A stretch of DNA of 64,000 nucleotides from JACCQS01 sp963766765 (GCA_963766765.1 CAVYBR010000010.1:62001-126000); one strand, 5' to 3'; positions 9,250-20,712 are shown, numbered from the stretch's first letter. The notes: a model not told the origin generated them from the letters alone. A program made the numbers and translations.

Positions 9250-10596
9250 TTACTTTTCCCTGCTGGGACGTCGCCGAAGGACTGCTCTCAGCTTGCTCAA
9301 CCGCTCACCCATTCCAGCCTCTGCGCCGTGTTCGGTGGGCAGGTAATAGTCCTTTCCGTCCACGGCGTCGGGGGCGTACTGCTGAGCGACGACACCCTGC
9401 GGATCGTTGTGTGAGTACGCGTAGCCCTGACCGTGGCCGAGCTTGGCGGCGCCGGAATAGCTCGCGTCGCGCAGGTGGAACGGGATCGGCCCAGCCAGTC
9501 CCTTGTGGATGTCGTCGATGGCTGCCCCGATGGCCGCATACGAGGCGTTGGACTTCGGTGCGGTCGCCAGATGCACGACCGCCTGCGCCAGGGGGATGCG
9601 GCCCTCGGGCATGCCGATGAACGAGACGGCGGTATAGGCAGCAACAGCCAGCGGGAGCGCTGTCGGGTCGGCCATCCCGATGTCCTCGCTGGCGCTGATC
9701 ACGAGTCGGCGGGCGATGAATCGCGGATCTTCGCCTGCCTCCACCATGCGAGCCAGGTAGTGCAGCGCCGCGTCGACGTCGCTGCCGCGAATCGACTTGA
9801 TCAGCGCACTCGCGACGTCGTAATGCTGATCCCCATCCCGGTCGTAGCGAACCGCTGCCTGCGTGACCGCTCGTTCCATGACCGGCAGGGTGATCTCGGA
9901 GAGTCCCTCATCCCGCGCCGCGTTCGCGGCAGCCTCCAATGTCGTCAGTGCCCGGCGCGCGTCGCCGCCGCCGATCCGTACGGCATGGTCCTCGGCTTCG
10001 GCAGTCATCGTGAGCGCGCCGCCGTAGCCCCGCTCGTCGGTGAGCGCACGGCGGAGCAGGACCCGTACATCGTCATCACCCAGCGGTTCCAAGGTCAGCA
10101 CGATCGACCGCGATAGCAGCGGGCTGACGATCGAGAAATAGGGGTTCTCGGTCGTGGCCGCGATGAGGCTGACCACCCGGTTTTCCACCGCTGAGAGCAG
10201 GGAGTCCTGTTGCGTCTTCGAGAACCGGTGCACCTCGTCGATGAACAGCACAGTCCGGCGCCCGGTGAGGCCGAGATCCTTCGTGGCGGCATCGATGACG
10301 GCCCGGACCTCTTTGACACCTGAATTGAGGGCTGACATCTGTACGAAGGTGCGCTTCGTCGCCAGCGAGACCACGTGTGCCAGGGTCGTCTTCCCGGTGC
10401 CCGGTGGCCCGAACAGGATCACCGACATTCCTTCGTCGGCGTCGACAAGCCTGCGCAGCGGCCGTCCCGGGCCCAGGACCGCTTCCTGACCGACGACCTC
10501 GTCAAGGGACCGGGGACGCATCCGAACTGCCAACGGCGCGGCCGCGGCGGCGTTCTGTGCTGCCGCTTCGTCGAACAGGCTGGCGGGCTCGGTCAC
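9250..10596 (-). CDS. rarA: Replication-associated recombination protein A (RarA/MgsA), AAA+ ATPase
   Basis: This 448-residue AAA+ ATPase acts at stalled replication forks. It has the family N-terminus MRPRSLDEVVGQ, Walker A FGPPGTGKTTLAHV, Walker B VLFIDEVHRFSK, a sensor at TTENPYFS, and the C-terminal tetramerisation region (GMPEGRIPLAQ, YSHNDPQG). The GTG start at 10596 has a GGAG site 8 nt upstream. It lies upstream of the sugar ABC operon and alaS, in the order common in actinobacteria. Confidence 0.96.
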   Translation of the reverse strand: MTEPASLFDEAAAQNAAAAAPLAVRMRPRSLDEVVGQEAVLGPGRPLRRLVDADEGMSVILFGPPGTGKTTLAHVVSLATKRTFVQMSALNSGVKEVRAVIDAATKDLGLTGRRTVLFIDEVHRFSKTQQDSLLSAVENRVVSLIAATTENPYFSIVSPLLSRSIVLTLEPLGDDDVRVLLRRALTDERGYGGALTMTAEAEDHAVRIGGGDARRALTTLEAAANAARDEGLSEITLPVMERAVTQAAVRYDRDGDQHYDVASALIKSIRGSDVDAALHYLARMVEAGEDPRFIARRLVISASEDIGMADPTALPLAVAAYTAVSFIGMPEGRIPLAQAVVHLATAPKSNASYAAIGAAIDDIHKGLAGPIPFHLRDASYSGAAKLGHGQGYAYSHNDPQGVVAQQYAPDAVDGKDYYLPTEHGAEAGMGERLSKLRAVLRRRPSREK

Positions 10597-10945
10597 GGTG
10601 ACACTCCGTGCTTCGCACGGCCGTTCCCTGCGCTCCTCGCTCGTCCCTCGCTGCGATGCCCGGTCACGGTCACAGACCGTACGCCGCGCCCGGCCGCACG
10701 GAACCGGCCTGACCTACGAGCCGTCCCACGCTCGCCGCCGAACCCCCACTGCGCTCTTTCCTGTGTCCGAAAGGCAGTCATGTACGTCGCGATCGATCGA
10801 CCCTGGGGCGTTCGTACGACGGGCGGCGGCCGCCCCTGGGTAAACCCGGTCCGCACAGCAAGGACAATGGCTGAGAAGACACAATGGCCAACAGCCACGG
10901 GGTCGCACAGCTGTCTCTGCCACGCAGTCGGGAAGGGGTCAAGCC
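10597..10945. other. Intergenic region between divergent rarA and MinD-like gene
   Basis: This 349-bp gap between two divergently transcribed genes must hold both promoters. Visible in it are a CGTGC-ttc-GCACG hairpin near 10610-10622, the second copy of the dispersed 24-bp repeat (10636-10659) and no convincing gene. The strong AAGGGG ribosome site at its right end belongs to the MinD-like gene. Confidence 0.6.
10636..10659. repeat. Dispersed actinobacterial 24-bp repeat, copy 2
   Basis: It matches the repeat at 387-410 in 23 of 24 bases, in the same orientation, and also follows a short hairpin. It lies upstream of rarA and the MinD-like gene. Confidence 0.6.
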
Positions 10946-12031
10946 CTGAGCACCTCGCCGCCACCGGCTCCCCCGCCTGGGTACGGCCAGCCCCCGAAAC
11001 GCAGGGGCGGCCGGCACTCCTCCGAGGCGCGGTCAGACACCCGGCTGATCCAGCTGCCGACGGTCACGCCCAATCCGGTTGGCCCACCTCCCGATGCGCC
11101 CGTACCGGCGCCGCTGCCGCGACCTGCGCCGCCGCCGGGTCAGTCCGGGCAACCCGCCCCGAGTCCGGTGGCTAGAACGGCTGCACCTCCCGCCCCGCAA
11201 CGGAAGCGGTCGCTGTTCCGGTCCAAGGTCGACATCACAGAGCTGGAGCGTCGTGACGCCGCTCGGCTGACCATTCCGCTGCGCGGGCCCCGCCGGATTG
11301 CCGTAGTGGCACTCAAAGGCGGGGTGGGCAAGACGACCCTCTCGGTCCTGCTTGCCGGCATCTACTCCCAACATCGTCACGAACCGGTCCTGCTGCTCGA
11401 TGCGGATCCGACGTTCGGCTCGCTGCTACTCCGCAGCGGTGTCGCCCCGACCCACAGTGCGCGCGACCTCGCCGGGCGCGGTGACCCTGGCGACCTGTCG
11501 ATACTCCTGCCGTACTTGGCGCTATCGGGATTCGGCACGTTCGTGCTGCCCAGCGGCCTCGATCCTGGGGAGAGTGCGCGCTTCGACGAAAGCACGTTCG
11601 TCGCGACGATGGACGTCGTCCACCGGCATTTCCCCGTGACGGTGATCGATTGTGGCGCCGGGCTCAGCGGCGGGCTGATGACCCAGCTCCTGGGCGGAAC
11701 CCACACTCTGGTGTTCGCGACCTCGCCCAGCGTCGACGGACTCACCGCCACCTACGCTGGTCTGCGCTGGATCGCCGAGCGTGGCTTCGCCCCCCTGGTC
11801 GCCAACAGTTTCGTCGTCGTCACCGCCGTGCGATCACGCCGCGCGCAAGTGGATCTGGCGGCTGCGGCTCGGCGCTTCCAAGGCCTTTGTCGTGGCCTGC
11901 TGAGCATCCCGGACGATCCGCATCTCAGGGCTGGCGCCCGCATCGATCAGACCTCCCTTGCCGAGCCGACCCGGGCAGCGATGACGCACCTGGCCGCGGA
12001 AGTGCTGGAGGCAGCACAGCAGATCGGGTGA
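10946..12031 (+). CDS. Proline-rich MinD/ParA-like ATPase (ESX/EspI-type)
   Basis: The ATPase domain (from about residue 100) has the deviant Walker A KGGVGKTTL, a switch at LLLDADPTFGSL and VIDCGAGLSGG as Walker B. The nearest canonical start (GTG 11168) cuts into an open, Pro-rich reading frame that extends 74 codons further up. That frame has no ATG, GTG or TTG. It does have a CTG at 10946 preceded by GGAAGGGG at a 7-nt spacing, giving a 361-residue protein. Pro-rich N-termini on MinD-like ATPases are typical of EspI-like proteins of type VII secretion systems. No ESX genes are in view, so the role is inferred. Confidence 0.82.
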   Translation: MSTSPPPAPPPGYGQPPKRRGGRHSSEARSDTRLIQLPTVTPNPVGPPPDAPVPAPLPRPAPPPGQSGQPAPSPVARTAAPPAPQRKRSLFRSKVDITELERRDAARLTIPLRGPRRIAVVALKGGVGKTTLSVLLAGIYSQHRHEPVLLLDADPTFGSLLLRSGVAPTHSARDLAGRGDPGDLSILLPYLALSGFGTFVLPSGLDPGESARFDESTFVATMDVVHRHFPVTVIDCGAGLSGGLMTQLLGGTHTLVFATSPSVDGLTATYAGLRWIAERGFAPLVANSFVVVTAVRSRRAQVDLAAAARRFQGLCRGLLSIPDDPHLRAGARIDQTSLAEPTRAAMTHLAAEVLEAAQQIG

Positions 12032-12054
12032 CCGGCGCGCCCGGGATCGGGGGC

Positions 12055-13149
12055 TCAGCTGCGACCGAGGACCTCGCCGAGCGCACCGAGCATCAGCGTG
12101 ACGATGTCCCGGCGGGCGTTGTAGCCCATCAGACCGATTCGCCAGACCGAGGCGGCGAATTCGCCGGCGCCGGCACCGATCTCGATGTTGTAGCGATCCA
12201 GCAACTGTGCCCTGACCTTCGCGGAGTCAACGCGTTCGGGAACGCACACCGTGGTGAGCTCCGGAAGTCGGTGGCCATCCGCGGCGAAGAGGTCAAGGCC
12301 CATCTCCTGCAGCCCGGCCTGCAGTGCCGCGCCCGCTTCCGCGTGGCGGGCTATGACCGAGTCCAACCCCTCCTCGAGAACTCGGCCGAGACCGGCGTGC
12401 AGGGAAGCGACCATCGCTGTCGGTGCGGTGTGGTGGTAGGTACGACCGGTGCCGCCACTGGCCTCCCCGGCGTATCCACCGAGCATGCCGAGGTCGAGGT
12501 ACCAGGACTGCGGGCGCTCGATCCGCCGCGCCCAGGCACGATCATTGATCGTGAACGGCGAAAGACCCGGAGCGACGCCGATGCACTTCTGGGTGCCGGA
12601 GTAGGCCAGGTCGACCCCCCACTCGTCGATGGCCAACTCGATTCCGGCCAGCGAGGTCACGCAGTCGGCAAGGAGAAGCGCATCACCCTTACCGGCCGCG
12701 AGCGCGGCCACGTCGTTGCAGATTCCGGTGGAGGTCTCCGCGTGCACTGCCGCGATCATCTTCGGCGCCGGGTGCGCCGACAGGACCGCGTCGACATCGA
12801 GCGGTTGCCCCCAAGGCGCATCGACCCTGATGACGTGGGCACCGCAGCGCGCGGCGACATCACACATCCGTACCCCGAACAGACCGTTGACGCCGACGAC
12901 GACGACGTCGCCGGGACCGACGATGTTGACGAAAGCGGCCTCCATGCCGGCGCTTCCGGTAGCCGACAACGGCAACGTGCGGCGGTTGTCCGTCCGATAG
13001 ACAGTCCGTAGTCGCTCGCAGGTTTCGTCGAGCATGGCGAGGAACAGCGGGTCGAGATGCCCCAGCAGCGGTTGCGCGAGGGCGGCCGTCGCCTCTGGGT
13101 ACGGATTGGTCGGACCGGGTCCCAGCAACGTACGAGCAACGACAGCCAT
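12055..13149 (-). CDS. PLP-dependent class V aminotransferase (alanine-glyoxylate / serine-pyruvate type)
   Basis: This 364-residue fold-type I enzyme has the family opening LLGPGPTNPYPEA, a TGSAGMEAAFVN phosphate-binding segment, the ALLLADCVTSLAG motif with the cofactor-pairing Asp, and the Schiff-base Lys in YSGTQKCIGVAPGLSP. These features place it with the alanine-glyoxylate/serine-pyruvate/purine-linked aminotransferases; the exact substrates are uncertain. It is convergent with the MinD-like gene and lies downstream of aspS. A TATCGT box at 13157-13162 sits 7 nt from the ATG, suggesting a leaderless message. Confidence 0.9.
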   Translation of the reverse strand: MAVVARTLLGPGPTNPYPEATAALAQPLLGHLDPLFLAMLDETCERLRTVYRTDNRRTLPLSATGSAGMEAAFVNIVGPGDVVVVGVNGLFGVRMCDVAARCGAHVIRVDAPWGQPLDVDAVLSAHPAPKMIAAVHAETSTGICNDVAALAAGKGDALLLADCVTSLAGIELAIDEWGVDLAYSGTQKCIGVAPGLSPFTINDRAWARRIERPQSWYLDLGMLGGYAGEASGGTGRTYHHTAPTAMVASLHAGLGRVLEEGLDSVIARHAEAGAALQAGLQEMGLDLFAADGHRLPELTTVCVPERVDSAKVRAQLLDRYNIEIGAGAGEFAASVWRIGLMGYNARRDIVTLMLGALGEVLGRS

Positions 13150-13156
13150 GGCGCCG

Positions 13157-13162
13157 ACGATA
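13157..13162 (-). promoter_or_regulatory. Leaderless -10 box (TATCGT) of the aminotransferase gene
   Basis: On the minus strand TATCGT (TAnnnT) ends 7 nt before the ATG at 13149, which places transcription start at or next to the start codon. Confidence 0.45.
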
Positions 13163-13177
13163 GAGCGCCCGGTCAGA

Positions 13178-13232
13178 CCGAGTGAAGGACGCCTTGTGCC
13201 GAACCTATTGGTAGAAGGCGTCCTTCACTCGG
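13178..13232 (-). terminator. Perfect 18-bp hairpin at the aspS stop codon
   Basis: Arms at 13178-13195 and 13215-13232 are perfect inverted repeats of 18 bp around a 19-nt loop. The right arm contains the aspS stop codon (13225-13227). There is no U-tract, as is common for actinobacterial terminators. It probably ends the hisS-aspS transcript or insulates the next gene. Confidence 0.7.
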
Positions 13233-14985
13233 ATGGGACGGCGTCGACTCCGGCTTCCTTGCGTTGTTGCGGCGTGATAGGGGCCGGCGCACCCGTGAGC
13301 GGGTCGTAGCCGCCGCCGGACTTGGGGAACGCGATGACCTCTCGGATCGAGTCCTCGCCGGCGAGCAGAGCGCAGACCCGGTCCCATCCGATGGCGATGC
13401 CGCCGTGCGGCGGCGCACCGTAGGAGAACGCCTCGAGCAGGAAGCCGAATTTCTCCTGGGCCTCTGCCGCAGACAACCCCATGACGGCGAACACCCGCTC
13501 CTGGACGTCGCGGCGGTGGATCCGGATCGAGCCTCCGCCGATCTCGTTGCCGTTGCAGACGATGTCGTAGGCGTAAGCCAGCGCGTGCTCAGGATCGGTG
13601 TCGAAGGTGTCCAGAAATTCGGGCTTGGGTGCGGTGAATGCGTGGTGGACGGCCGTCCATGCCCCACTGCCGACTGCCACGTCGCCAGAGGCCCGGGCCT
13701 GCGCCGACGGCTCGAACAGCGGCGAGTCGACAACCCAGACGAACGACCACTGCGACTCATCGATCAACCCGCCGCGTCGCCCGATCTCGAGTCGCACTGC
13801 GCCGAGCAGCGACCGCGCGGCCGCAGGGTCGCCCGCCGCGAAGAAGACACAGTCCCCCGGTGCGGCACCGACCTGTGCGGTCAGACCGGCACGCTCGGAA
13901 TCTGAGAGGTTCTTGGCAACCGGCCCGGACAGTTCGCCGTCGGCACCGATCAGGACGTAGGCGAGGCCCTTGTGCCCGCGCTGGCGGGCGAAGTCCTGCC
14001 AGGCATCCAGCGTGCGCCGTGGCTGGTCGGCGCCGCCCGGCAGCACCACAGCTCCGACGTAACGAGCCTGGAAGACCCGGAAGCTGGTGTCGGTGAAGTA
14101 CTCGGTGCAGTCGACGAGTTCGACCCCGAAGCGGAGGTCCGGCTTGTCCGTGCCGTACCGCGACATGGCCTCGGCGTAGGTGATCCGCTGGATCGGCGTC
14201 GGAATCGAATAGTCGATCAGCGACCACAGAGCACCGAGAATCTCCTCGGTCAGTGCGATGACGTCGTCCTGGTCGACGAAGCTCATCTCGATGTCGAGTT
14301 GGGTGAACTCGGGCTGTCGGTCGGCGCGGAAGTCCTCGTCGCGGTAGCAGCGCGCGATCTGGAAGTAGCGCTCCATGCCGGCGACCATGAGGAGCTGTTT
14401 GAACAACTGAGGTGACTGCGGCAGCGCGTACCAGCTGCCGGGGCGCAAGCGAGCCGGGACGAGGAAGTCCCGAGCGCCTTCTGGCGTCGAGCGGGTCAGC
14501 GTCGGTGTCTCGATCTCGACGAAGTCATGTCCGTGCAGCACGTCGCGCGCACTGCGGTTGACCTCGCTGCGCAGCCGCAGGTCAGCAGCGGGACGGCTTC
14601 TGCGCAGGTCGAGGTAGCGGTACTTGAGCCGCACCTCCTCGCCGACCTCCACATGGTCGTCGATCTGAAACGGCAGCGGTGCGCACTCCGACAGGACTTC
14701 GACCTCGGCAGCGATGACCTCGATCTCGCCACTGGGCAGCGCAGGGTTCTCGTTGCCCGCCGGCCGCAGTGCGACCTCCCCGACAACCCGCAGGCAGTAC
14801 TCATTGCGCAACTCGTGCGCCACCGCCTCGTCTCGTACGACGACCTGCACAACGCCGGAGGCCTCACGCAGATCGAGGAAGGCCACCCCACCGTGATCGC
14901 GCCGGCGACCGATCCACCCAGCGAGGGTGACGGTCTGTCCGGCATGGGAGCGACGCAGGTCTCCACCTGCGTGGGTACGAATCAC
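13225..14985 (-). CDS. aspS: Aspartyl-tRNA synthetase
   Basis: This 586-residue class II synthetase of the bacterial type has an N-terminal OB-fold anticodon-binding domain (TVTLAGWIGRRRDHGG), motif 2 in the FQIARCYRDEDFRADRQPEFTQLD segment (quoted in part: CYRDEDFRADRQPEFTQ), a GAD insertion and motif 3 in GAPPHGGIAIGWDRV. It charges tRNA-Asp, and perhaps tRNA-Asn in organisms that use GatCAB. It follows hisS by 8 nt and is co-transcribed with it. Confidence 0.97.
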   Translation of the reverse strand: MIRTHAGGDLRRSHAGQTVTLAGWIGRRRDHGGVAFLDLREASGVVQVVVRDEAVAHELRNEYCLRVVGEVALRPAGNENPALPSGEIEVIAAEVEVLSECAPLPFQIDDHVEVGEEVRLKYRYLDLRRSRPAADLRLRSEVNRSARDVLHGHDFVEIETPTLTRSTPEGARDFLVPARLRPGSWYALPQSPQLFKQLLMVAGMERYFQIARCYRDEDFRADRQPEFTQLDIEMSFVDQDDVIALTEEILGALWSLIDYSIPTPIQRITYAEAMSRYGTDKPDLRFGVELVDCTEYFTDTSFRVFQARYVGAVVLPGGADQPRRTLDAWQDFARQRGHKGLAYVLIGADGELSGPVAKNLSDSERAGLTAQVGAAPGDCVFFAAGDPAAARSLLGAVRLEIGRRGGLIDESQWSFVWVVDSPLFEPSAQARASGDVAVGSGAWTAVHHAFTAPKPEFLDTFDTDPEHALAYAYDIVCNGNEIGGGSIRIHRRDVQERVFAVMGLSAAEAQEKFGFLLEAFSYGAPPHGGIAIGWDRVCALLAGEDSIREVIAFPKSGGGYDPLTGAPAPITPQQRKEAGVDAVPSE

Positions 14986-14993
14986 AGAATCCT

Positions 14994-16397
14994 CTACTCG
15001 ACGGTCTTCGGGGTGGAGACGATCTCCGGGCTCAGGTCTACCTCGGGTGGCAACCAGGTATTCGGGTCAGCGGGCACCTGGTCGCCACTTCGGATGTCCT
15101 TGACCTCATGCCCAGTCTCCGCCTCCGCGCCGGGAAACCAGACGTACGGGATTCCGCGTCGCTCTGCGTACCGGATTTGCTTCCCGTACTTGTCCGCCGA
15201 AGGTGCCACCTCAGTCGGCACGCCCCGAGCTCGGAGTGCTTGGGCCACTTGGGTACTGGCTGCTCGCGAGCCCTGGCCAGCGAGTGCGACGAGGACGGCT
15301 GTCGGGACACTGCGCGCGGGCGTCAGCGTTCCATCGGCGAAAAGCGGTACCAGCAGCCGGGATAGTCCCAACGAGATGCCCACGCCGGGATAGGTCATCC
15401 GCCCGTCACTGGCCAGCGCGTCGTAGCGGCCCCCCGAGCAGATCGAGCCGAGCGCCTCATAGCCGGCCAGCCGCGTCTCGAAGACCGTTCCGGTGTAGTA
15501 GTCGAGGCCACGGGCGATCCGCAGGTCGACCTCCACCGTGATGCGGTCGGAGGAGAGGTCCTGGCAGCCGTGGAGTACGGCGGCCAGCTCATCGAGCCCC
15601 TCATCGAGAAGTTCGTGCTGGACGCCCAGTCCGCGCACCTGGTCCACGAACGAGGTTGTCGCGCTTCGGATATCAGCAAGTCGGAGCAGCGCCTGCGCCT
15701 GCCCGGATGCGAGACCGGACTGGGTGAGCAGTGTGCCCACTGCATCGGTAGGCAGTTTGTCCAGCTTGTCGATCGCTTGCATCGCGGCCGGCGGATCCGT
15801 AGCGCCGATCCCCAACAGGAAGCCCTGCAGGAGCTTGCGGTTGTTGACCTGCAGGCGGAAGGGCCCGATCACCGGCAGCGCCGCAAGCGCCTCGGCCATC
15901 ACCCTCGCCACTTCGACATCGTGGTGAAAGTCCAGCGTGCCTTTGCCGACGATGTCGATATCTGCCTGGGTGAACTCTCGATAGCGGCCCGCCTGCGGTC
16001 GCTCTCCGCGCCACACCTTCTGGATCTGATAGCGGCGGAACGGAAAATCCAGCCTGCCGGCGTTCTCGAGCACATATCGGGCGAACGGGACGGTCAGGTC
16101 GAAGTGCAAACCCAAGTCGGGTTCGGTGTTGCGGTCGTCGGCCAGACGTCGGACGGCGTAAATCTCCTTGTCGATCTCCGCTCCACCGGTCAGCCGGTCG
16201 ATCGGTTCGACGGCCCTGGTCTCGATCGGCGCAAAGCCGTGCAACTCGAATGTGCGCCGCAATCTGTCGATGATCTGCGCCTCGACCATGCGTTGCCCGG
16301 GCAGCAGCTCTGGAAAGCCTGACAGCGGAGCCGGTCTGTGCGTGGAGCGCCCGGGCGGGATCTGGGCCGTGCCCTGGCTGGGGTCGACATCGGTCAT
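14994..16397 (-). CDS. hisS: Histidyl-tRNA synthetase
   Basis: This 467-residue protein is recognised by the HisA motif RIARGLDYYTGTVFE, the GGRYDALA motif and the class II motif 2 RYQIQKVWRGERPQAGRYREF. An anticodon-binding domain forms the C-terminus. The N-terminus carries about 25 extra residues (STHRPAPLSGFPELLPGQR). It begins directly after the stop of the MBL-fold gene and runs into aspS, a conserved actinobacterial order. Confidence 0.97.
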   Translation of the reverse strand: MTDVDPSQGTAQIPPGRSTHRPAPLSGFPELLPGQRMVEAQIIDRLRRTFELHGFAPIETRAVEPIDRLTGGAEIDKEIYAVRRLADDRNTEPDLGLHFDLTVPFARYVLENAGRLDFPFRRYQIQKVWRGERPQAGRYREFTQADIDIVGKGTLDFHHDVEVARVMAEALAALPVIGPFRLQVNNRKLLQGFLLGIGATDPPAAMQAIDKLDKLPTDAVGTLLTQSGLASGQAQALLRLADIRSATTSFVDQVRGLGVQHELLDEGLDELAAVLHGCQDLSSDRITVEVDLRIARGLDYYTGTVFETRLAGYEALGSICSGGRYDALASDGRMTYPGVGISLGLSRLLVPLFADGTLTPARSVPTAVLVALAGQGSRAASTQVAQALRARGVPTEVAPSADKYGKQIRYAERRGIPYVWFPGAEAETGHEVKDIRSGDQVPADPNTWLPPEVDLSPEIVSTPKTVE

Positions 16398-17087
16398 CTA
16401 CAGGCTCCGCCGGGGCGCTGCGGGCTCGTCACTCAAGTCTTGCAAGTACGGGTTGCTCCGCCGCTCCTGGCCGATGGTGGTCGCCGGCCCGTGCCCTGGT
16501 AACACGACCGTCGCATCATCGAGGGGCAGCACGACCCGTCTGAGCGAGGAGGTCATCTGGCTCATCGACCCACCCGGGAGGTCGACCCTTCCGATCGAGC
16601 CGGCAAAGAGCAGATCACCGCTGACCAGGCCGGGTGCGTCGTCGAGGGCCACTTCGAAGGCAGTGGAGCCCAACGTGTGGCCGGGCGCATGCCGGGGGGT
16701 CAGCCGGACTCCGGCGAGGTCGAGGTCGAGGCCCTCGGTCAGCAGGCGCACGTCCTCTGGCTCGGGAATCGGCATCCCCTGGATGAAGGGGGCCAGCGCC
16801 GGGCCGTGCCATGAGATCGGGTCAGCCAGCATCGGGCCGTCGTCGGGGTGGATGTAGGCCGCGATGCCGTACCCCGAGCACACCGGAACCACCGAGAAGG
16901 TGTGATCGAGATGCCCGTGCGTGAGTACGACGGCCACCGGCTTGAGCTGGTATTCAGCCACGACGTCACGCAGCGGCGAGGCGGCATCCAATCCCGGGTC
17001 GATGACGACACACTCGCCACCGCGGGCCGCGGCCAGGACATAGCAATTCGTCCCGAACACCCCGGCGGGAAAACTCACAACCAGCAT
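16398..17087 (-). CDS. MBL-fold metallo-hydrolase, glyoxalase II-like
   Basis: This 229-residue metallo-beta-lactamase-fold protein has the metal-binding LTHGHLDHTFSV (HxHxDH), a further His in RHAPGHTLGS and an Asp/His pair downstream (SGDLLFAGSIGR, VLPGHGPATT). This is the hydroxyacylglutathione-hydrolase-like branch, which in actinobacteria sits between rel/cyclophilin and hisS. The start at 17087 is preferred over 17126 because TAGCCT lies 8 nt upstream (17096-17101), consistent with a leaderless mRNA. Its natural thioester substrate is unknown; mycothiol adducts are possible. Confidence 0.9.
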   Translation of the reverse strand: MLVVSFPAGVFGTNCYVLAAARGGECVVIDPGLDAASPLRDVVAEYQLKPVAVVLTHGHLDHTFSVVPVCSGYGIAAYIHPDDGPMLADPISWHGPALAPFIQGMPIPEPEDVRLLTEGLDLDLAGVRLTPRHAPGHTLGSTAFEVALDDAPGLVSGDLLFAGSIGRVDLPGGSMSQMTSSLRRVVLPLDDATVVLPGHGPATTIGQERRSNPYLQDLSDEPAAPRRSL

Positions 17088-17095
17088 GATGGGCA

Positions 17096-17101
17096 AGGCT
17101 A
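17096..17101 (-). promoter_or_regulatory. Leaderless -10 box (TAGCCT) of the MBL-fold gene
   Basis: TAGCCT on the minus strand ends 8 nt before the ATG at 17087. It supports that start over the upstream alternative. Confidence 0.45.
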
Positions 17102-17298
17102 CCCAGCACCCTTGGGCATAGCTCACAGATGCTTCACGGGCGGCTGCGTAGACTTCGCGCTCGGTCCTCCGTGGCCGGCCACACAGCCGGACATACGGTG
17201 GCAGGTGCCTCGCTCACGCGGGCTGCCCCGGATCCGCTCGCACTCCGGTGCCGGGTCCGCACGCGTACGAAAACGATGACTCTGACGGGAGTACGAGA

Positions 17299-18147
17299 TT
17301 GGCTACGAACAAGCAGCGGCGCGAGGCGGCGCGGCGACAGTTGCAACGGCAACTGGAGCGCCGGGCCGAGGAGGCGCGCAAGCGTCGCCGCAACCTCCTC
17401 GTGGGGGTCGCCGCTTTCACCGTGTTCATCGTGGTCGGTGGAGTGCTGTGGTTCACCGGCGTCTTCGACGAACCCGCCGAGGATCCGGCCGCCAGCACCG
17501 ACACCGAGACCCTTGCTTGTACGTATTCGCCTGCCGACCCGGCGAACCCCAGCCTCACCGAGACCGGCACGCCACCTGAGCCGGACGGCAGCACGACGCC
17601 CGTCGTTCTGGACGTCGAGAGCACACAGGGCGCCTTCCAGATGAGTCTGGACCCGGTCAACGCGCCCTGCGCGACCAACAGCATGAAATTCCTCGCCTCG
17701 TCCGGCTTCTTCGACGGCTCGTCCTGTCACCGGCTGGTCAACAGCGAAGCCTTCGGCGTCCTGCAGTGCGGCGACCCCAGCGGCAGCGGCTCGGGTGGCC
17801 CGAGCTACAGCTACACGTCCGAGCCGGAGAGTGTCGCCGGCCTCGCTCCCGCACCGGATGGTGCCAGCGCGATCTATCCGCGCGGCAGCATCGCGATGGC
17901 GCAGGGCGGTCAGCCTCCGACGATCGGCAGCCAGTTCTTCATCTGCTTCCAGGACACCCAACTGCCCCCGGATTACACGCTGGTGGGAACGATCACCGCG
18001 GGGCTGGAAGTGATCGAAGCGGTAGCAGCCGGAGGCAACGACGGGACCTTCGAGACCAATCCGGACGGATCTCCCGGACCGGGCGGCGGCGCCCCGCTCA
18101 TCCCGATCCAGCTGACCACCGTGACCGTCGAACCCGCCGTCGCCTGA
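17299..18147 (+). CDS. Membrane-anchored cyclophilin-type peptidyl-prolyl cis-trans isomerase
   Basis: This 282-residue protein starts at TTG 17299, with GGGAG 7 nt upstream; an upstream ATG at 17248 would add a non-conserved leader. Residues 1-30 are strongly basic and helical (KQRREAARRQLQRQLERR). One transmembrane helix follows (about 33-53), then an acidic linker and an extracytoplasmic cyclophilin domain (FLASSGFFDGSSCHRLV, LQCGDP, SIAMAQGG, IGSQFFICFQDT). It probably assists folding of exported proteins. It lies between rel and hisS, the usual actinobacterial position, but on the opposite strand. Confidence 0.92.
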   Translation: MATNKQRREAARRQLQRQLERRAEEARKRRRNLLVGVAAFTVFIVVGGVLWFTGVFDEPAEDPAASTDTETLACTYSPADPANPSLTETGTPPEPDGSTTPVVLDVESTQGAFQMSLDPVNAPCATNSMKFLASSGFFDGSSCHRLVNSEAFGVLQCGDPSGSGSGGPSYSYTSEPESVAGLAPAPDGASAIYPRGSIAMAQGGQPPTIGSQFFICFQDTQLPPDYTLVGTITAGLEVIEAVAAGGNDGTFETNPDGSPGPGGGAPLIPIQLTTVTVEPAVA

Positions 18148-18240
18148 TCTGGACGGCAACGACGGGATCCGCGCCACCGGTGGACCTGACGGCAGCGCGT
18201 GCCATCGACCGGTCAATGCAGACTGCTTCGGTGGGGCCGG

Positions 18241-20586
<2,346 letters not shown>

Positions 20587-20712
20587 GGCCCTCCCTCGCA
20601 CTGGGCACGGGCGCCCCGTGGCCTGGATAGGACGACCTGTCTGCAACTGTAGCCCGCATCCCGCCCCAGGCGGACCAGCTGGGCCCCCGCGCGGGGCGCG
20701 GGCGGGATCGGG

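Noticed and set aside
10946..12031. A type VII secretion locus around the MinD-like gene
   Set aside because: No EccC, WXG100 or other ESX gene is present in the window; only the ATPase layout points to that family.
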